A stretch of 64,000 nt of DNA from Pelagibius sp037652055 (GTDB lineage Bacteria > Pseudomonadota > Alphaproteobacteria > Kiloniellales > Kiloniellaceae). This document shows positions 19,198 through 28,900 of this stretch, piece after piece. The DNA lies in contig NZ_JBBKAH010000012.1 in the NCBI RefSeq assembly GCF_037652055.1, positions 180,532 to 244,531 of the forward strand. The letters are read 5' to 3'. The stretch's first letter is position 1; the number at the start of each line of letters is the position of its first letter. The notes below the pieces were generated by a model. That model saw nothing but the letters and a program-made list of their open reading frames with translations. It searched no databases and was not told the origin of the DNA. A program made the position numbers and the translations under genes.

Positions 19198-20744
19198 AGA
19201 TAGCTCCAGGTTTCGGTCAAGGCGTGGTCTCGATCCTTCAGGAAAGCGCGCAACTCGACGGCGTCCTCGCCTTCCGGATCCAGGGTGAAAAAGGCCAGCC
19301 AAGTATCGGTGGCTGGATTTCGCCGGCTCGCTGCCTCCCGGATGGTACCGAGTGAGGACGTTACCACCAGTTCAACGGCGTTCTCGTCTTGGAGTTCCCT
19401 CAGCGGGCCGCCGCCGAACTCGATGGCAAAGCGCCGGTAGTCCTGATCGGCGACGCCGGCCTCCCGGGTCGCCACGGTGCGGCCGATCGCCGGAAAGTCG
19501 GGATACTCGTTGCCGAAGCGGATTCGGTAGGCAAACGGCCAGACTTGGCCCGCTTCGACCGCCCGCTCGGGCACCCAGAGCAGCCCGATGTTGTCGTAGC
19601 GCTCGGAATCGCTGGGGATCTCGATCAGCTGGGCGGCGCCCTTGCCCCAGCGGTCGAGCGGCTCGACCCAGGCGCTCGGTCGGTGGTCGTAGTTAAGGTC
19701 GAGATCGAGATAGTGGCGGCTGTCGCGGTCGCGCTGCATCAACCCGAAGCCGCGCGGGTTCTCGTCGCCGAAGGACGATATCTGCAGGGCCTGCCGGTTG
19801 AGCAGCGGCCGCCAGATCCATTCACCGCGGCCGGTCGCCAGCAGCATGCCGTCTGAGTCGTGCACTTCGGGGTGCAGGTTGTTGGCCGGCTGCCCGGTGT
19901 TCTCACCATAGAGGAACATGGAGGTGAGTGGCGCAATCCCCAGCTTCTCGACGGCGCTGCGGGTATAGAGGCTGGCGCGCACCTCCATCACCGACTCGTG
20001 GCCGGGCGTCAGGCGGAAATGATAGGCGCCGGCCAGGCTTTCGCTGTCTAGCAGGGCGAAGATTTCCAGGCTGCGCGCCCCGGCCTGCGGCTTCTTCAGC
20101 CAGAACTCGCGGAAGTAGGGGAACTCTTCCTTCTTCGCGAGGCCGGTGTCGATCGCCAGGCCGCGCGCGGAAAGGCCGTAGTGCTGGCCCGTCGCCACGA
20201 CGCGGAAGTAGCTCGCGCCCAGAAAGACCGCCACTTCGTCCAGGCGATCGCCCTGGTTCAGCGGATACATCAGGCGGAAGCCGGCAAAGCCGAGGTCGTC
20301 GGGCGGCGGCTCGTTCAGCTCGGCGCCGGCGAAGTCAAACAGGCCGCCGTCGTAGGGCACCGGTTGTATTGAGCCACCGTCGATGACGTTGATGGCCACC
20401 TGGTTGCGGAAGTAGGAGCCGCGGGGCAGCAACTGAACCTCGTAAGGAACGGGGTCGTCGCGCCACAGGCTGGCCTCCGTCCGGAACTGGATGCGGTGGT
20501 AGCGCGCCGGTGTCAGCTCGGCCATCCTTTCGGGCACCGGCTTGGCATTGGGCTGGAAAGTTTCGGCGGCGAGGCTCTCCGCCATGGCACTGACCTGGTC
20601 GAAACCGAAGGTCGCGCCGGGCATGGCAAGGGTCCAGTTATTTTGGGCAAAAGCGGCCTGCAGCGGCCAGGAGGTGGCCGAAACAAGACTCCCGACGCCG
20701 GCACCTGCCAGAAAAGTTCGTCGGTCAAAGTAACGAGATGACAC
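19182..20744 (-). CDS. opgG: Glucan biosynthesis protein OpgG/OpgD (MdoG family), Tat-exported
   Basis: A 520-residue periplasmic protein of the MdoG family (PF04349), needed for periplasmic glucan backbone assembly and branching. The N terminus carries a twin-arginine signal (DRRTFLAGAGVG followed by a hydrophobic stretch), cleaved near AAFAQN. In E. coli the Tat-exported paralogue is OpgD while OpgG uses Sec, so this protein is OpgD-like in export but OpgG-like in its operon with opgH. The start is GTG at 20744 with GAGG five bases upstream. It heads a three-gene operon. Confidence 0.9.
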   Translation of the reverse strand: MSSRYFDRRTFLAGAGVGSLVSATSWPLQAAFAQNNWTLAMPGATFGFDQVSAMAESLAAETFQPNAKPVPERMAELTPARYHRIQFRTEASLWRDDPVPYEVQLLPRGSYFRNQVAINVIDGGSIQPVPYDGGLFDFAGAELNEPPPDDLGFAGFRLMYPLNQGDRLDEVAVFLGASYFRVVATGQHYGLSARGLAIDTGLAKKEEFPYFREFWLKKPQAGARSLEIFALLDSESLAGAYHFRLTPGHESVMEVRASLYTRSAVEKLGIAPLTSMFLYGENTGQPANNLHPEVHDSDGMLLATGRGEWIWRPLLNRQALQISSFGDENPRGFGLMQRDRDSRHYLDLDLNYDHRPSAWVEPLDRWGKGAAQLIEIPSDSERYDNIGLLWVPERAVEAGQVWPFAYRIRFGNEYPDFPAIGRTVATREAGVADQDYRRFAIEFGGGPLRELQDENAVELVVTSSLGTIREAASRRNPATDTWLAFFTLDPEGEDAVELRAFLKDRDHALTETWSYLWKRA

Positions 20745-22322
20745 TCTTGCCTCTTTTATTGGGGGCTGGCCGCCAGGCCATACGGCTGGTGAAATGCCCT
20801 CCAGCCCGCCAACTCGCCGATATGGCGAAGCGCCGAGCCGCTTTCAAGCGGCGCTGGAAGGTTTCGTAAAATAAAGACTCCCAGCCTCCGGAAATGTTCC
20901 AGAGGTTGAACCCAACCCCGCGGCCAATCATTGCTAGGCGTTTGAAATTGCGGCCTTGTTAGCCATATTTGCATCGACTGTCCCGATATAAGCCGCCGCT
21001 TCCTTGCGGCGGAAGAGTCAATGAAGTGGCATGCCTTCCGTCAATACTTGCCTCTACGCAATGGCGGCGGGTCAGCCATGCGTTTTTCTAGTTAGGAACC
21101 CGACGATTCTTGCCCCCTGCGGCGCGGCGGTCTGGTCCGGCCCCCTTGGGGGCGGTGGGCGGGCAGTGGGCGGGCAGTGGGCGGGCAGTGGGCGGACAGT
21201 AGGCGGACTGCGGGGGCGGGCTGCTCGAGCGGCTCAAGAACCAGGCGGCTGGCGGCGAGCAGTCTGGCCATGGCCGGCGGTCCGGTTGGGGGCCGCCGGT
21301 CCGGATACCGTCGAAGCAAGGCGCGTCCGCGAACCGGCGCTTGGCGAGATCACCCGCCGCTGCGTCGGCGTATCGTTGAGCAATCACGTTGCGGGCGTCC
21401 TGGGGGACGAAGTCGACCCGGCTGGGAAGTCGATCGGGCGGTTCACCCGAACCGTGGGGAGTTGTTCCCGATGGACTCGACTGTTCGCAGCCGGAGCATC
21501 CGACACACCGACTCGGTGCTGCCCGGGAGGCCGGAGGGCCATTCGAAGAGCAATCTGCCGACACGCTTGCTCGTGCGGGTGCCGGGGATGTCGAGCAAGG
21601 CGATATCGTGCGCGGCGCTGTCGACGCTGCGGGCGCGCTCGCGTGACGGCGCGCTGACGATGCCGTTGTCGGGGTGGCCGCGCCCTCGACGGCCATGGCC
21701 ATGGATACCTTTGCCAAGAGAGCGGCGGCGGGCCGGACGGCGATAGCGGCGACAATGAACAGGGGGTGTTGACGTCATGATGCCGACGGTCTTTGGGTGG
21801 CCGGCAAAGGTGATGAGCCCGATGCTCGGCGCCTCCGTCTACCCGTCGTCGTCCCCATGACCAGGTCCGAGCATCGATGCGCAAAGGCCTCGTCTTTGCA
21901 GTCTGCAAGCGGTGTCCCGTCACACCGAAGGATGCAGGCCTCGATACCTGCAGGTCGCAGGTTGAGGCTTGACGCCTTTTCCGCGCCCGCACCGTTCGCC
22001 GCCGCCGCCGCTGTAGTTCTGAACCCCGCTGTCTTCCCCCAGCTAGAGATCAGGCAAAGCAATTCACCGACGATCTTCGAACTGCCTTCGCGTTGCCGGT
22101 TTCGATTCAAGACGAGGGAGGGAGTCTTGCGTCGCTACACTGAGTCGGCTCCGCCGGAGGAGCAGCTAACGTCTCTGCAATGCCCTCCGACGCGCCCGAA
22201 AAACTTTTGAGCATTGCTTCCCTATGCTCTCTCTTTTCTTGTCACTGCTTCATCAAAGATGCACAATTCGCGCCGCAGGGTGGCATCACCGGATTCGTTC
22301 TTACCGTTAGGGGATTAGACAA
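20745..22322. other. Gene-poor region, about 1.6 kb
   Basis: I find no gene I can support here. Several open frames of 100-200 codons exist on both strands, but they overlap one another, have arginine/serine/proline-rich translations typical of shadows in GC-rich DNA, and lack ribosome sites. The part next to opgG should hold its promoter, and the end at 22300-22320 holds the H1-like gene's ribosome site. A G-rich 11-bp tandem repeat lies at 21155-21209. The region could be a decayed gene or a non-coding RNA locus. Confidence 0.5.
21155..21209. repeat. 11-bp G-rich tandem repeat
   Basis: Five tandem copies of an 11-bp unit. The first three are identical (GTGGGCGGGCA) and the last two diverge slightly (GTGGGCGGACA, GTAGGCGGACT). 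Each copy carries two G-runs, so the plus strand could form G-quadruplexes. It lies in a gene-poor region. Confidence 0.9.
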
Positions 22323-22745
22323 TTGGCAACCACGACCAGAAAGAAGCCTGCCGCGAAGAAGAAAGCGGCGGCTAAGAAACGCGCAGCCGTCAAGAAGAAG
22401 GCGCCTGCGAAGAGGAGCGCGGCCAAGAAGGCGCGCAAGTCCACCGCGAAGAAGAAGGCCGTGAGGAAGACGGCCAAGAAGGCGACCAAAAAGAAGGCTG
22501 TGAAGAAGACAGCCAAGAAGAAGGCCGTCAAGAAGGGCGCGAAAAAGAAGGCAGCCCGTAAGCCGGCAAAAAAGAAGGCCGTGAAGAAGAAGGCCACGAA
22601 AAAGAAGGCCGCGAAAAAGAAGGTTGCTAAGAAGAAGGCAGCCCGCAAGCCCGCGAAAAAGAAGGCTGCCAAAAAGAAGAAGGTAGCCAAGAAGCGGGCG
22701 CCGAAGAAGGCCGCTGCTCCGGCTGCGACGCCGACGGCTTCCTGA
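22323..22745 (+). CDS. Lysine/alanine-rich histone H1-like protein (copy A)
   Basis: A 140-residue, extremely basic protein made almost wholly of K, A, V and R in KKAAKKK / AKKKAVKK motifs, like the C-terminal tail of eukaryotic histone H1 and bacterial H1-like proteins (HctA/HctB, AlgP). Such proteins bind and compact DNA through electrostatic contacts; no globular domain is present. The only plausible start is TTG at 22323, with AGGGGA eight bases upstream, which would limit expression. A second relative is encoded at 57712-58164. Two perfect hairpins follow the stop. The repetitive codon pattern makes the gene prone to length change. Confidence 0.85.
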   Translation: MATTTRKKPAAKKKAAAKKRAAVKKKAPAKRSAAKKARKSTAKKKAVRKTAKKATKKKAVKKTAKKKAVKKGAKKKAARKPAKKKAVKKKATKKKAAKKKVAKKKAARKPAKKKAAKKKKVAKKRAPKKAAAPAATPTAS

Positions 22746-22760
22746 ATGACGTGACATCTG

Positions 22761-22803
22761 GAGGCGGCTGAAAGCCGCCTCCGGCTGCCGCAATGCGGCA
22801 GCA
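22761..22803. terminator. Double hairpin between convergent genes
   Basis: Two perfect stem-loops lie back to back: GGAGGCGGCT / AGCCGCCTCC with a GAA loop (22761-22783) and GCTGCCGC / GCGGCAGC with an AAT loop (22785-22803). They follow the H1-like stop by 15 bp and face the 3' end of the patatin gene on the other strand, so they probably act as a bidirectional terminator or 3'-end stabiliser. No clear T-run follows. Confidence 0.65.
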
Positions 22804-22871
22804 CCGCAGTCTGAGAACGGCGGCCTCCTACCCGGGGGTCGCCGCTTTCTTATGGGGTGACGCGAACCGCT

Positions 22872-23837
22872 TCAGCCTTCCGACGGGCGATTCTCGCGCG
22901 CGAAGATCGAGATGGCGTCGTGGAGGTCCGGCAGCACCCTTTCGACGGCGGCTTCGCCTTCGGCGATGATCTCTTCGGCGCGCTCGAATTCGAACAGGCC
23001 GATGCTCCCCAGGCGCGGGGTGATGTGAACGTCCGGCGGTTCGCCGGCCAGACGCGAGCGCGAGATGCGGTCCTGGACGATGCCGAGGGAAGAGATCATC
23101 ACCCCGAACATGGAGGGATGAGTCGGCTCCCGTCGGAAGATGCGCCGGGCGAGGGTGCCGATCATGGTGCTCTTGGTCTCCGCCTCGTGCTCCTTCAACT
23201 CGTTCAGCAGGTCGAAGCCGGCAACCGTCGGCACCGTCGCGCCGGCGCGCCGTTCCTTGCCCAGGATGTCGGCGTTGAGGTTCACGGCGATCACCATCTG
23301 CACGCCGAGCGCCCGGCACACCGAGACCGGCACCGGGTTGACCAGGGCACCGTCGACCAGCCAGCGGTCATGGTGCTGCATCGGTTCGAACACACCGGGC
23401 AGCGAGAAGGAGGTGCGCATGGCGTCGACCAGGTCGCCTTCACGCAACCAGACTTCGTGGCCGGTGACCAGGTCGGTCGCCACCGCGACGAAGGGGATGC
23501 CGAGTTGCTCGATCTTAATGTCGCCGATGTTCTGGCGCAGCGCCTCGACCAGGTGACGGCCGCCGATCATGCCGCCGTTGCGCACGCGGAAGTCCATGTA
23601 GGAGATCATGCGCAGCCGGGTGAGCGAGCGCGCCCAGCCTTCCAGCACGTCGGCCTTGCCGGCCAGGTGAACGCCGCCGACCACCGCGCCGATCGAGGTG
23701 CCGGCGATCACGTCGGGCTCGATGCCGTGGCGGGCCAGGGCGCGGATGACGCCGAGGTGCGCCCAGCCGCGGGCGACGCCGCTGCCGAGAGCGAGACCGA
23801 TGCGCGGGCGCGATTGCGGATAGAGGGCCTGGACCAT
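22872..23837 (-). CDS. Patatin-like phospholipase (RssA/NTE family)
   Basis: A 321-residue serine lipase of the patatin fold. It has the oxyanion-hole motif GSGVARG (residues 18-24), the nucleophile elbow GTSIG (Ser48) and the catalytic aspartate in VDGALVNP (Asp162), the complete Ser-Asp dyad. The layout resembles RssA and the catalytic domain of neuropathy target esterase. It has no signal peptide and is probably cytoplasmic, acting on phospholipid or lysophospholipid. It stands alone, converging on the H1-like gene. The ribosome site is weak. Confidence 0.88.
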   Translation of the reverse strand: MVQALYPQSRPRIGLALGSGVARGWAHLGVIRALARHGIEPDVIAGTSIGAVVGGVHLAGKADVLEGWARSLTRLRMISYMDFRVRNGGMIGGRHLVEALRQNIGDIKIEQLGIPFVAVATDLVTGHEVWLREGDLVDAMRTSFSLPGVFEPMQHHDRWLVDGALVNPVPVSVCRALGVQMVIAVNLNADILGKERRAGATVPTVAGFDLLNELKEHEAETKSTMIGTLARRIFRREPTHPSMFGVMISSLGIVQDRISRSRLAGEPPDVHITPRLGSIGLFEFERAEEIIAEGEAAVERVLPDLHDAISIFARENRPSEG

Positions 23838-23985
23838 GCCGAATCATACCGCCGGTTGACTTAATCGAATCATAATTAAGAGCGCACCCCGGCGATGTGA
23901 GGGATCCGTGGTATCGGGCGGCGCTCCAGCGTTAACGCCCCGGTCTGCCGGCGGCCTCGGGCCGGGATTCGGCCTGCCTCCGTCC

Positions 23986-24006
23986 TTGACATAACGATAT
24001 CTTTAT
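23986..24006 (+). promoter_or_regulatory. SahR-like operator overlapping the met operon promoter
   Basis: ATAACGATATCTTTAT (23991-24006) is a 16-bp palindrome centred on GATATC with seven of eight pairs matching. It directly adjoins a TTGACA hexamer (23986-23991), and AT-rich -10-like hexamers follow near 24012. SahR-type ArsR regulators bind AT-rich palindromes with GATATC-like centres upstream of methionine-cycle genes. Here the site sits before the regulator gene itself, implying autoregulation and control of metF and metH. Confidence 0.65.
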
Positions 24007-24055
24007 ATCCTTATTATAGCATCTCGATCCGATGAAGCGCCCCCGGGAGGAGCCC

Positions 24056-25009
24056 ATGGATACCCTGTTGTCCGCCATGAAGGCAGCCGCCGAGCCGACC
24101 CGGCTTCGGCTGCTGGTGCTCTGCGCCCATGCCGAGCTCACGGTGTCCGACCTGGTCCAGATCCTCGGGCAGAGCCAGCCCCGGCTATCGCGCCACCTGA
24201 AGCTCCTGGCCGAGGCCGGCCTGCTGGAGCGTAACCGCGAAGGCAGCTGGGTGTTCTTCCGCCTGGCGCACGAGGGCGCCCCCGCGGCGCTGGCGCAGAC
24301 CCTGGTCGATGCCCTGCCGGAAGACGATCCGACGGTGCAGCGCGATCTGCAGCGCCTCGACGAGTTGATGGGCGAACGGGCCCAGCGCGCCGAAGACTAC
24401 TTCCGCAAGGTCGCCGACCAGTGGGACGAGCTGCGCGCGCTTTACGTCCACGACGACGAGGTCGAGCGCCAGCTCGCCGCGTTGATCGCCGAGGAGGCCG
24501 TGGGCGACCTGCTCGACATCGGCACCGGCACCGGGCGCATCCTCGAGATCCTCGCCGACAAGGTCGGCCGCGCCGTCGGCGTCGACCTCTCGCCGGACAT
24601 GCTGCTGATGGCGCGCTCCAAGCTGGAGCGCGCGCGGCTGCGCAACTGCGCTGTGCGCAAGGGCGACATGAATCACCTGCCGCTGGGCGATGCCAGTTTC
24701 GACGCGGTCACCATTCACCAGGTGCTGCACTACGCCGAGCGTCCAGCCAAGGCGATCCAGGAGGCCGCGCGCGTGCTGCGCCCCGGCGGCCGCCTGTTCA
24801 TCGTCGATTTCCAGGCCCACGACCTCGACTACCTGCGCAGCGAGCACGAGCACCGCTGGCTCGGTTTCGAGGAAGACAAGATGGCCGACTGGCTGAACGC
24901 CGCGGGCCTCGATCCGCAAGGCTGCCGCTGCCTCAAGGGCAAGGCGCTGACCATCTGCATCTGGACGGCGCGCCAGCCCCTGGCCGGCGGCCGTTCGGTC
25001 GCGGCGTAA
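24056..25009 (+). CDS. ArsR-family regulator fused to a SAM-dependent methyltransferase domain (SahR-like)
   Basis: A 317-residue two-domain protein. Residues 1-90 form an ArsR winged helix (EPTRLRLLVLC, LGQSQPRLSRHLKLL). Residues 110-317 form a class I methyltransferase domain with motif I LLDIGTGTGRIL at about 152-163. Proteins of this architecture next to metF/metH belong to the SahR group, which senses S-adenosylhomocysteine; the methyltransferase-like domain is thought to be the ligand sensor. The start at 24056 has GGGAGGAG just upstream and is preferred to an ATG 24 bases earlier. It heads the metF-metH operon. Confidence 0.85.
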   Translation: MDTLLSAMKAAAEPTRLRLLVLCAHAELTVSDLVQILGQSQPRLSRHLKLLAEAGLLERNREGSWVFFRLAHEGAPAALAQTLVDALPEDDPTVQRDLQRLDELMGERAQRAEDYFRKVADQWDELRALYVHDDEVERQLAALIAEEAVGDLLDIGTGTGRILEILADKVGRAVGVDLSPDMLLMARSKLERARLRNCAVRKGDMNHLPLGDASFDAVTIHQVLHYAERPAKAIQEAARVLRPGGRLFIVDFQAHDLDYLRSEHEHRWLGFEEDKMADWLNAAGLDPQGCRCLKGKALTICIWTARQPLAGGRSVAA

Positions 25010-25026
25010 GAACAGGGGAGCCACCC

Positions 25027-25980
25027 ATGGCCGACATCATCCGTAAATCCGCCACTGCCGCCAACCCGTCCAAGGGAGCTTCCGCTGTGCCGCGTTTTTC
25101 CTTCGAGTTCTTTCCGCCGGCGACGCCGGCCGCCGAGGCGCGCTTGCGTGAATCGGCGCAGAAGCTCGCAGCCCTGCAGCCCGACTTCGTCTCCGTCACC
25201 TACGGTGCCGGCGGCACGACCCAGGAGCGCACCTTCAAGGCGATCGACTGGGTGCGCCGGGAGACCGAGCTGGAGCCTGCCGCGCACCTGACCTGTGTCG
25301 GCGCCAGCCGGGACGAGATCGACACTATTGCCCGGCAGTATTGGGATGCCGGCGTGCGCCGCATCGTGGCGCTGCGCGGCGACGCGCCCAAGGGCAGCCA
25401 GGGATACGTCCCGCACCCCGAGGGCTACGCCTACGCCGCCGACCTGGTTGCCGGGCTGAAGCGGGTGGCCGATTTCGACATCTCCGTCTCGGCCTATCCC
25501 GAGGTGCATCCGGAGGCGCGCGACGCGGCCGCCGATCTCGACAATCTGAAGCGTAAGATCGACGCCGGCGCCAGCCGCGCGATCACCCAGTTCTTCTTCG
25601 ACCCCGACGACTTCCTGCGCTTCGTCGACCGGGCCCACGCCGCCGGCATCACGGCGCCGATCATCCCGGGAATCCTGCCGATCGTGAACTTCGAGCGCAC
25701 CCGCCAGATGGCCGAGAGCTGCAAGGCGGCCATGCCGCGCTGGCTGATCGATCTCTACCGCGACCTGGAAGAGGACGCCGAGGTGCGTTTCCCGGTCGCG
25801 GTCTCCGTCGCCGTCGAGCTGTGCCGCTATCTCACGGCGCGCGGGATCGAGGACTTCCACATCTACACCCTGAACCGGGCCGACATGACGGCGGCGCTCT
25901 GCCGCCTGCTGCGCAACGATGCGGCGGCCCGGCATGTTCAAGCAACGCAGCCCAAGCTGCTGGCCGGAGGCCTTTCGTGA
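25027..25980 (+). CDS. metF: Methylenetetrahydrofolate reductase MetF
   Basis: A 317-residue flavoprotein (EC 1.5.1.20) that reduces 5,10-methylene-THF to 5-methyl-THF for methionine synthase. The sequence has FSFEFFPPAT near residue 23, the catalytic glutamate region FVSVTYGAGG, IVALRGDAPK and FFFDPDDF, all conserved in MetF. The N terminus has about 20 extra residues before the homology. The ATG at 25027 has GGGGAG upstream. Its stop overlaps the metH GTG (GTGA), so the two enzymes of the same pathway step are coupled. Confidence 0.95.
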   Translation: MADIIRKSATAANPSKGASAVPRFSFEFFPPATPAAEARLRESAQKLAALQPDFVSVTYGAGGTTQERTFKAIDWVRRETELEPAAHLTCVGASRDEIDTIARQYWDAGVRRIVALRGDAPKGSQGYVPHPEGYAYAADLVAGLKRVADFDISVSAYPEVHPEARDAAADLDNLKRKIDAGASRAITQFFFDPDDFLRFVDRAHAAGITAPIIPGILPIVNFERTRQMAESCKAAMPRWLIDLYRDLEEDAEVRFPVAVSVAVELCRYLTARGIEDFHIYTLNRADMTAALCRLLRNDAAARHVQATQPKLLAGGLS

Positions 25981-28900
25981 GTCGTTTCCTGGATAAGCTT
26001 TCCGAAGAGGTCCTGCTGTGCGACGGCGGCATGGGCAGCCGCGTGCAGGCCATGGACCTGACCCTCGACGATTACTGGCAGCAGGAGAACTGCACCGAGG
26101 TGCTGAACCTCTCGCGCCCGGACATCGTGCGGGAGATTCACCGCGGCTACTTCGAGGCCGGCGCCGACATGGTGGAGACCAACACCTTCGGCGGCTCGCC
26201 GGTGACGCTCGGCGAGTTCGGCCTGAGCGAGCGCGCGGCGGAGATCAACCAACGCGCGGCGGAGATCGCCCGCGAGGCGGCCGAGCTGTTCTCCAGCGAC
26301 GGGCGCGAACGCTTCGTGGTCGGCTCGGTCGGCCCGGGCACCCGGCTGCCGTCGCTCGGCCACATCGACTACGACACCCTGGAGGCCGCTTTCGCGACCC
26401 AGTGCGGCGGTCTTATCGCCGGCGGCATCGATGCCGTGCTGATCGAGACTTGCCAGGACCCGCTGCAGGTGAAGGCCGCGGTGAACGGCGCCAAGCTGGC
26501 TCGTGCCGCCGCCGGATCCGACCTGCCGATCATGGTACAGGTGACGGTGGAGACCACCGGTACCCTGCTGGTTGGCGCCGATATCGCCGCCGCGGCGACG
26601 GTGCTGCAGGCGCTCGACATCCCCGTCATGGGCCTCAACTGCGCCACCGGGCCGCAGGAGATGGCGCCGCACCTGGAGTGGCTGGCGGAGAACTGGCCGG
26701 GCTTTCTGTCGGTGCAGCCCAACGCCGGCCTGCCGGAGCTGGTCGACGGCCAGACCCGCTATCCGCTGGAGCCGAAGGAACTGGCCGGCTGGCTCGACCG
26801 CTTCCTCACCGAGGACGGCCTCAACATCATCGGTGGCTGCTGCGGCACCACGCCGGACCATATCGCCGCGCTGGATGCCATGCTGCGCCGGCGCGCCGGG
26901 GAGGCGGGCCGCCTGCGCCCGGCGCCCAAGCAGCGCCAGTCCTTCTGGGTCCCCTCGGTTGCCTCGCTCTACAGCCCGGTGAGCCTGCGCCAGGAGAACG
27001 CCTACCTCTCCATCGGCGAGCGCTGCAACGCCAACGGCTCCAAGAAATTCCGCGAGTTGCAGGAGACCGGCGACTGGGACGGCTGCGTTGCCATGGCGGT
27101 CGACCAGACCAAGGAAGGCTCCCACGCCATCGACGTCTGCACCGCTTTCGTCGGCCGCGACGAGATCGCCGAGATGACCGAGGTGGTGACCCGCATGAGG
27201 GGCTCGGTCAGCGCGCCGCTGGTGTTCGATTCCACCGAGCTGCCGGTGCTGGAAGCGGCGATGAAGCTCTACGGCGGCAAGCCGATCCTGAACTCCATCA
27301 ACTTCGAGGACGGTGAGGAGGCGGCCCACCAGCGCCTGGCAATGGCGCGCAAGTTCGGCTCTGCCGTCATCGCCCTCACCATCGATGAGGAGGGCATGGC
27401 CAAGAGTGCCGAGCGCAAGGTCGAGATCGCCAAGCGGCTGCACGACTTCGCCTGCGTGCAGCACGGCCTGCCGGCCAGCGACCTTATGATCGACCCGCTG
27501 ACCTTCACCATCTGCACCGGCAATGAGGACGACCGCAAGCTCGGCCTGTGGACGCTGGAGGCCATCGAAGGCATCGCGCGGGCGCTGCCGGAATGCCAGA
27601 TCTTGCTGGGTCTCTCCAACATCTCCTTCGGGTTGAATGCGGCGGCGCGCCATGTGTTGAACTCGGTCTACCTGGACCACGCCATCAAGCGCGGGCTGAC
27701 CGGCGCCATCGTGCACGTCAGCAAGATCATGCCGCTGCACAAGATCCCCGAGGAAGAGGTGAAGGTCGCCGAGGACCTCATCTTCGACCGGCGTGAGCAG
27801 GGCTACGATCCGCTGCATGCCTTCATGAAGCTGTTCGAGGGGCGCACGGCGGCGACGACCGAAAAGCGCGCGCGTGCCGAGGACGTCGAGACGCGCCTCC
27901 AGGACCGCATCGTGGATGGCGACCGGCAGGGCCTGGAAGACGACCTCAAGGAGGCGATGGAAAAGCATCCGCCGCTCGACATCATCAACATCCACCTCCT
28001 GGCCGGCATGAAGGTTGTCGGTGAGCTGTTCGGCGCCGGCAAGATGCAGCTGCCCTTCGTGCTGCAGTCGGCCGAGACCATGAAGGCGGCGGTGCGCTTC
28101 CTCGAGCCCTTCATGGAGAAGATCGCCGGCCAGAACAAGGGCACCATCGTGCTGGCCACGGTGAAGGGCGACGTGCACGACATCGGCAAGAACCTCGTCG
28201 ACATCATTCTCACCAACAACGGCTACCGGGTCGTCAACCTCGGCATCAAGCAGCCGATCGACAACATCCTCGCTGCGGTGATCGAGCACCAGGCCGATGC
28301 CGTCGGCATGTCGGGTCTGCTGGTGAAGTCGACCGTCGTCATGCGCGAGAACCTGGAGCGCATGACCAGAGACAAGATCACGGTACCGGTCATGCTGGGC
28401 GGCGCGGCGCTGACCCGCAACTACGTGGAGACCGACTGTGCCGCGGCCTACGGCACCGGGCAGGTGGCTTACGCGCGTGACGCTTTCGACGGCCTCTCGC
28501 TGATGGACAAGGTGGTGAACGGCGACTTCGTCGCCCACGTCGGCGCCCAGCAGGAAAAGCGCCAGGCGCGCCCGAACACCGCCAATCGGACGCTGGGCCA
28601 GCCGAACCGCGCCGACCAGCGGCCGGTCGACATGGAGGAGACCCGCCTGCGCCGCGACGAACTCGCCGCCGGCGTTGCGGTTCCCGAGCCGCCGTTCTGG
28701 GGCCCGCGCGTGCTGGCACGGGTGCCGCTCGACGCGCTGGTACCCTTCCTCAACGAGCGCATGCTCTACCAGTTCCAGTGGGGCTTCCGGAAGGCCGGGC
28801 GCTCGCTGGGGGACTACATGGTCTGGGCGCGCAAGGAGTTGCGTCCGACCCTGAAGCGCATGCTCGACGTCTGCAAGCAGCAGGACATTCTCATTCCCCA

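Noticed and set aside
21088..21992. Overlapping frames of 110-210 codons on both strands in the gene-poor region
   Set aside because: They contradict one another, have low-quality composition and no ribosome site; none resembles a known family.
25010..25976. A cobalamin or SAM/SAH riboswitch ahead of metF and metH
   Set aside because: The gaps are 17 bp and an overlap, too short for either element, and the leader of the regulator gene shows only an AT-rich palindrome.
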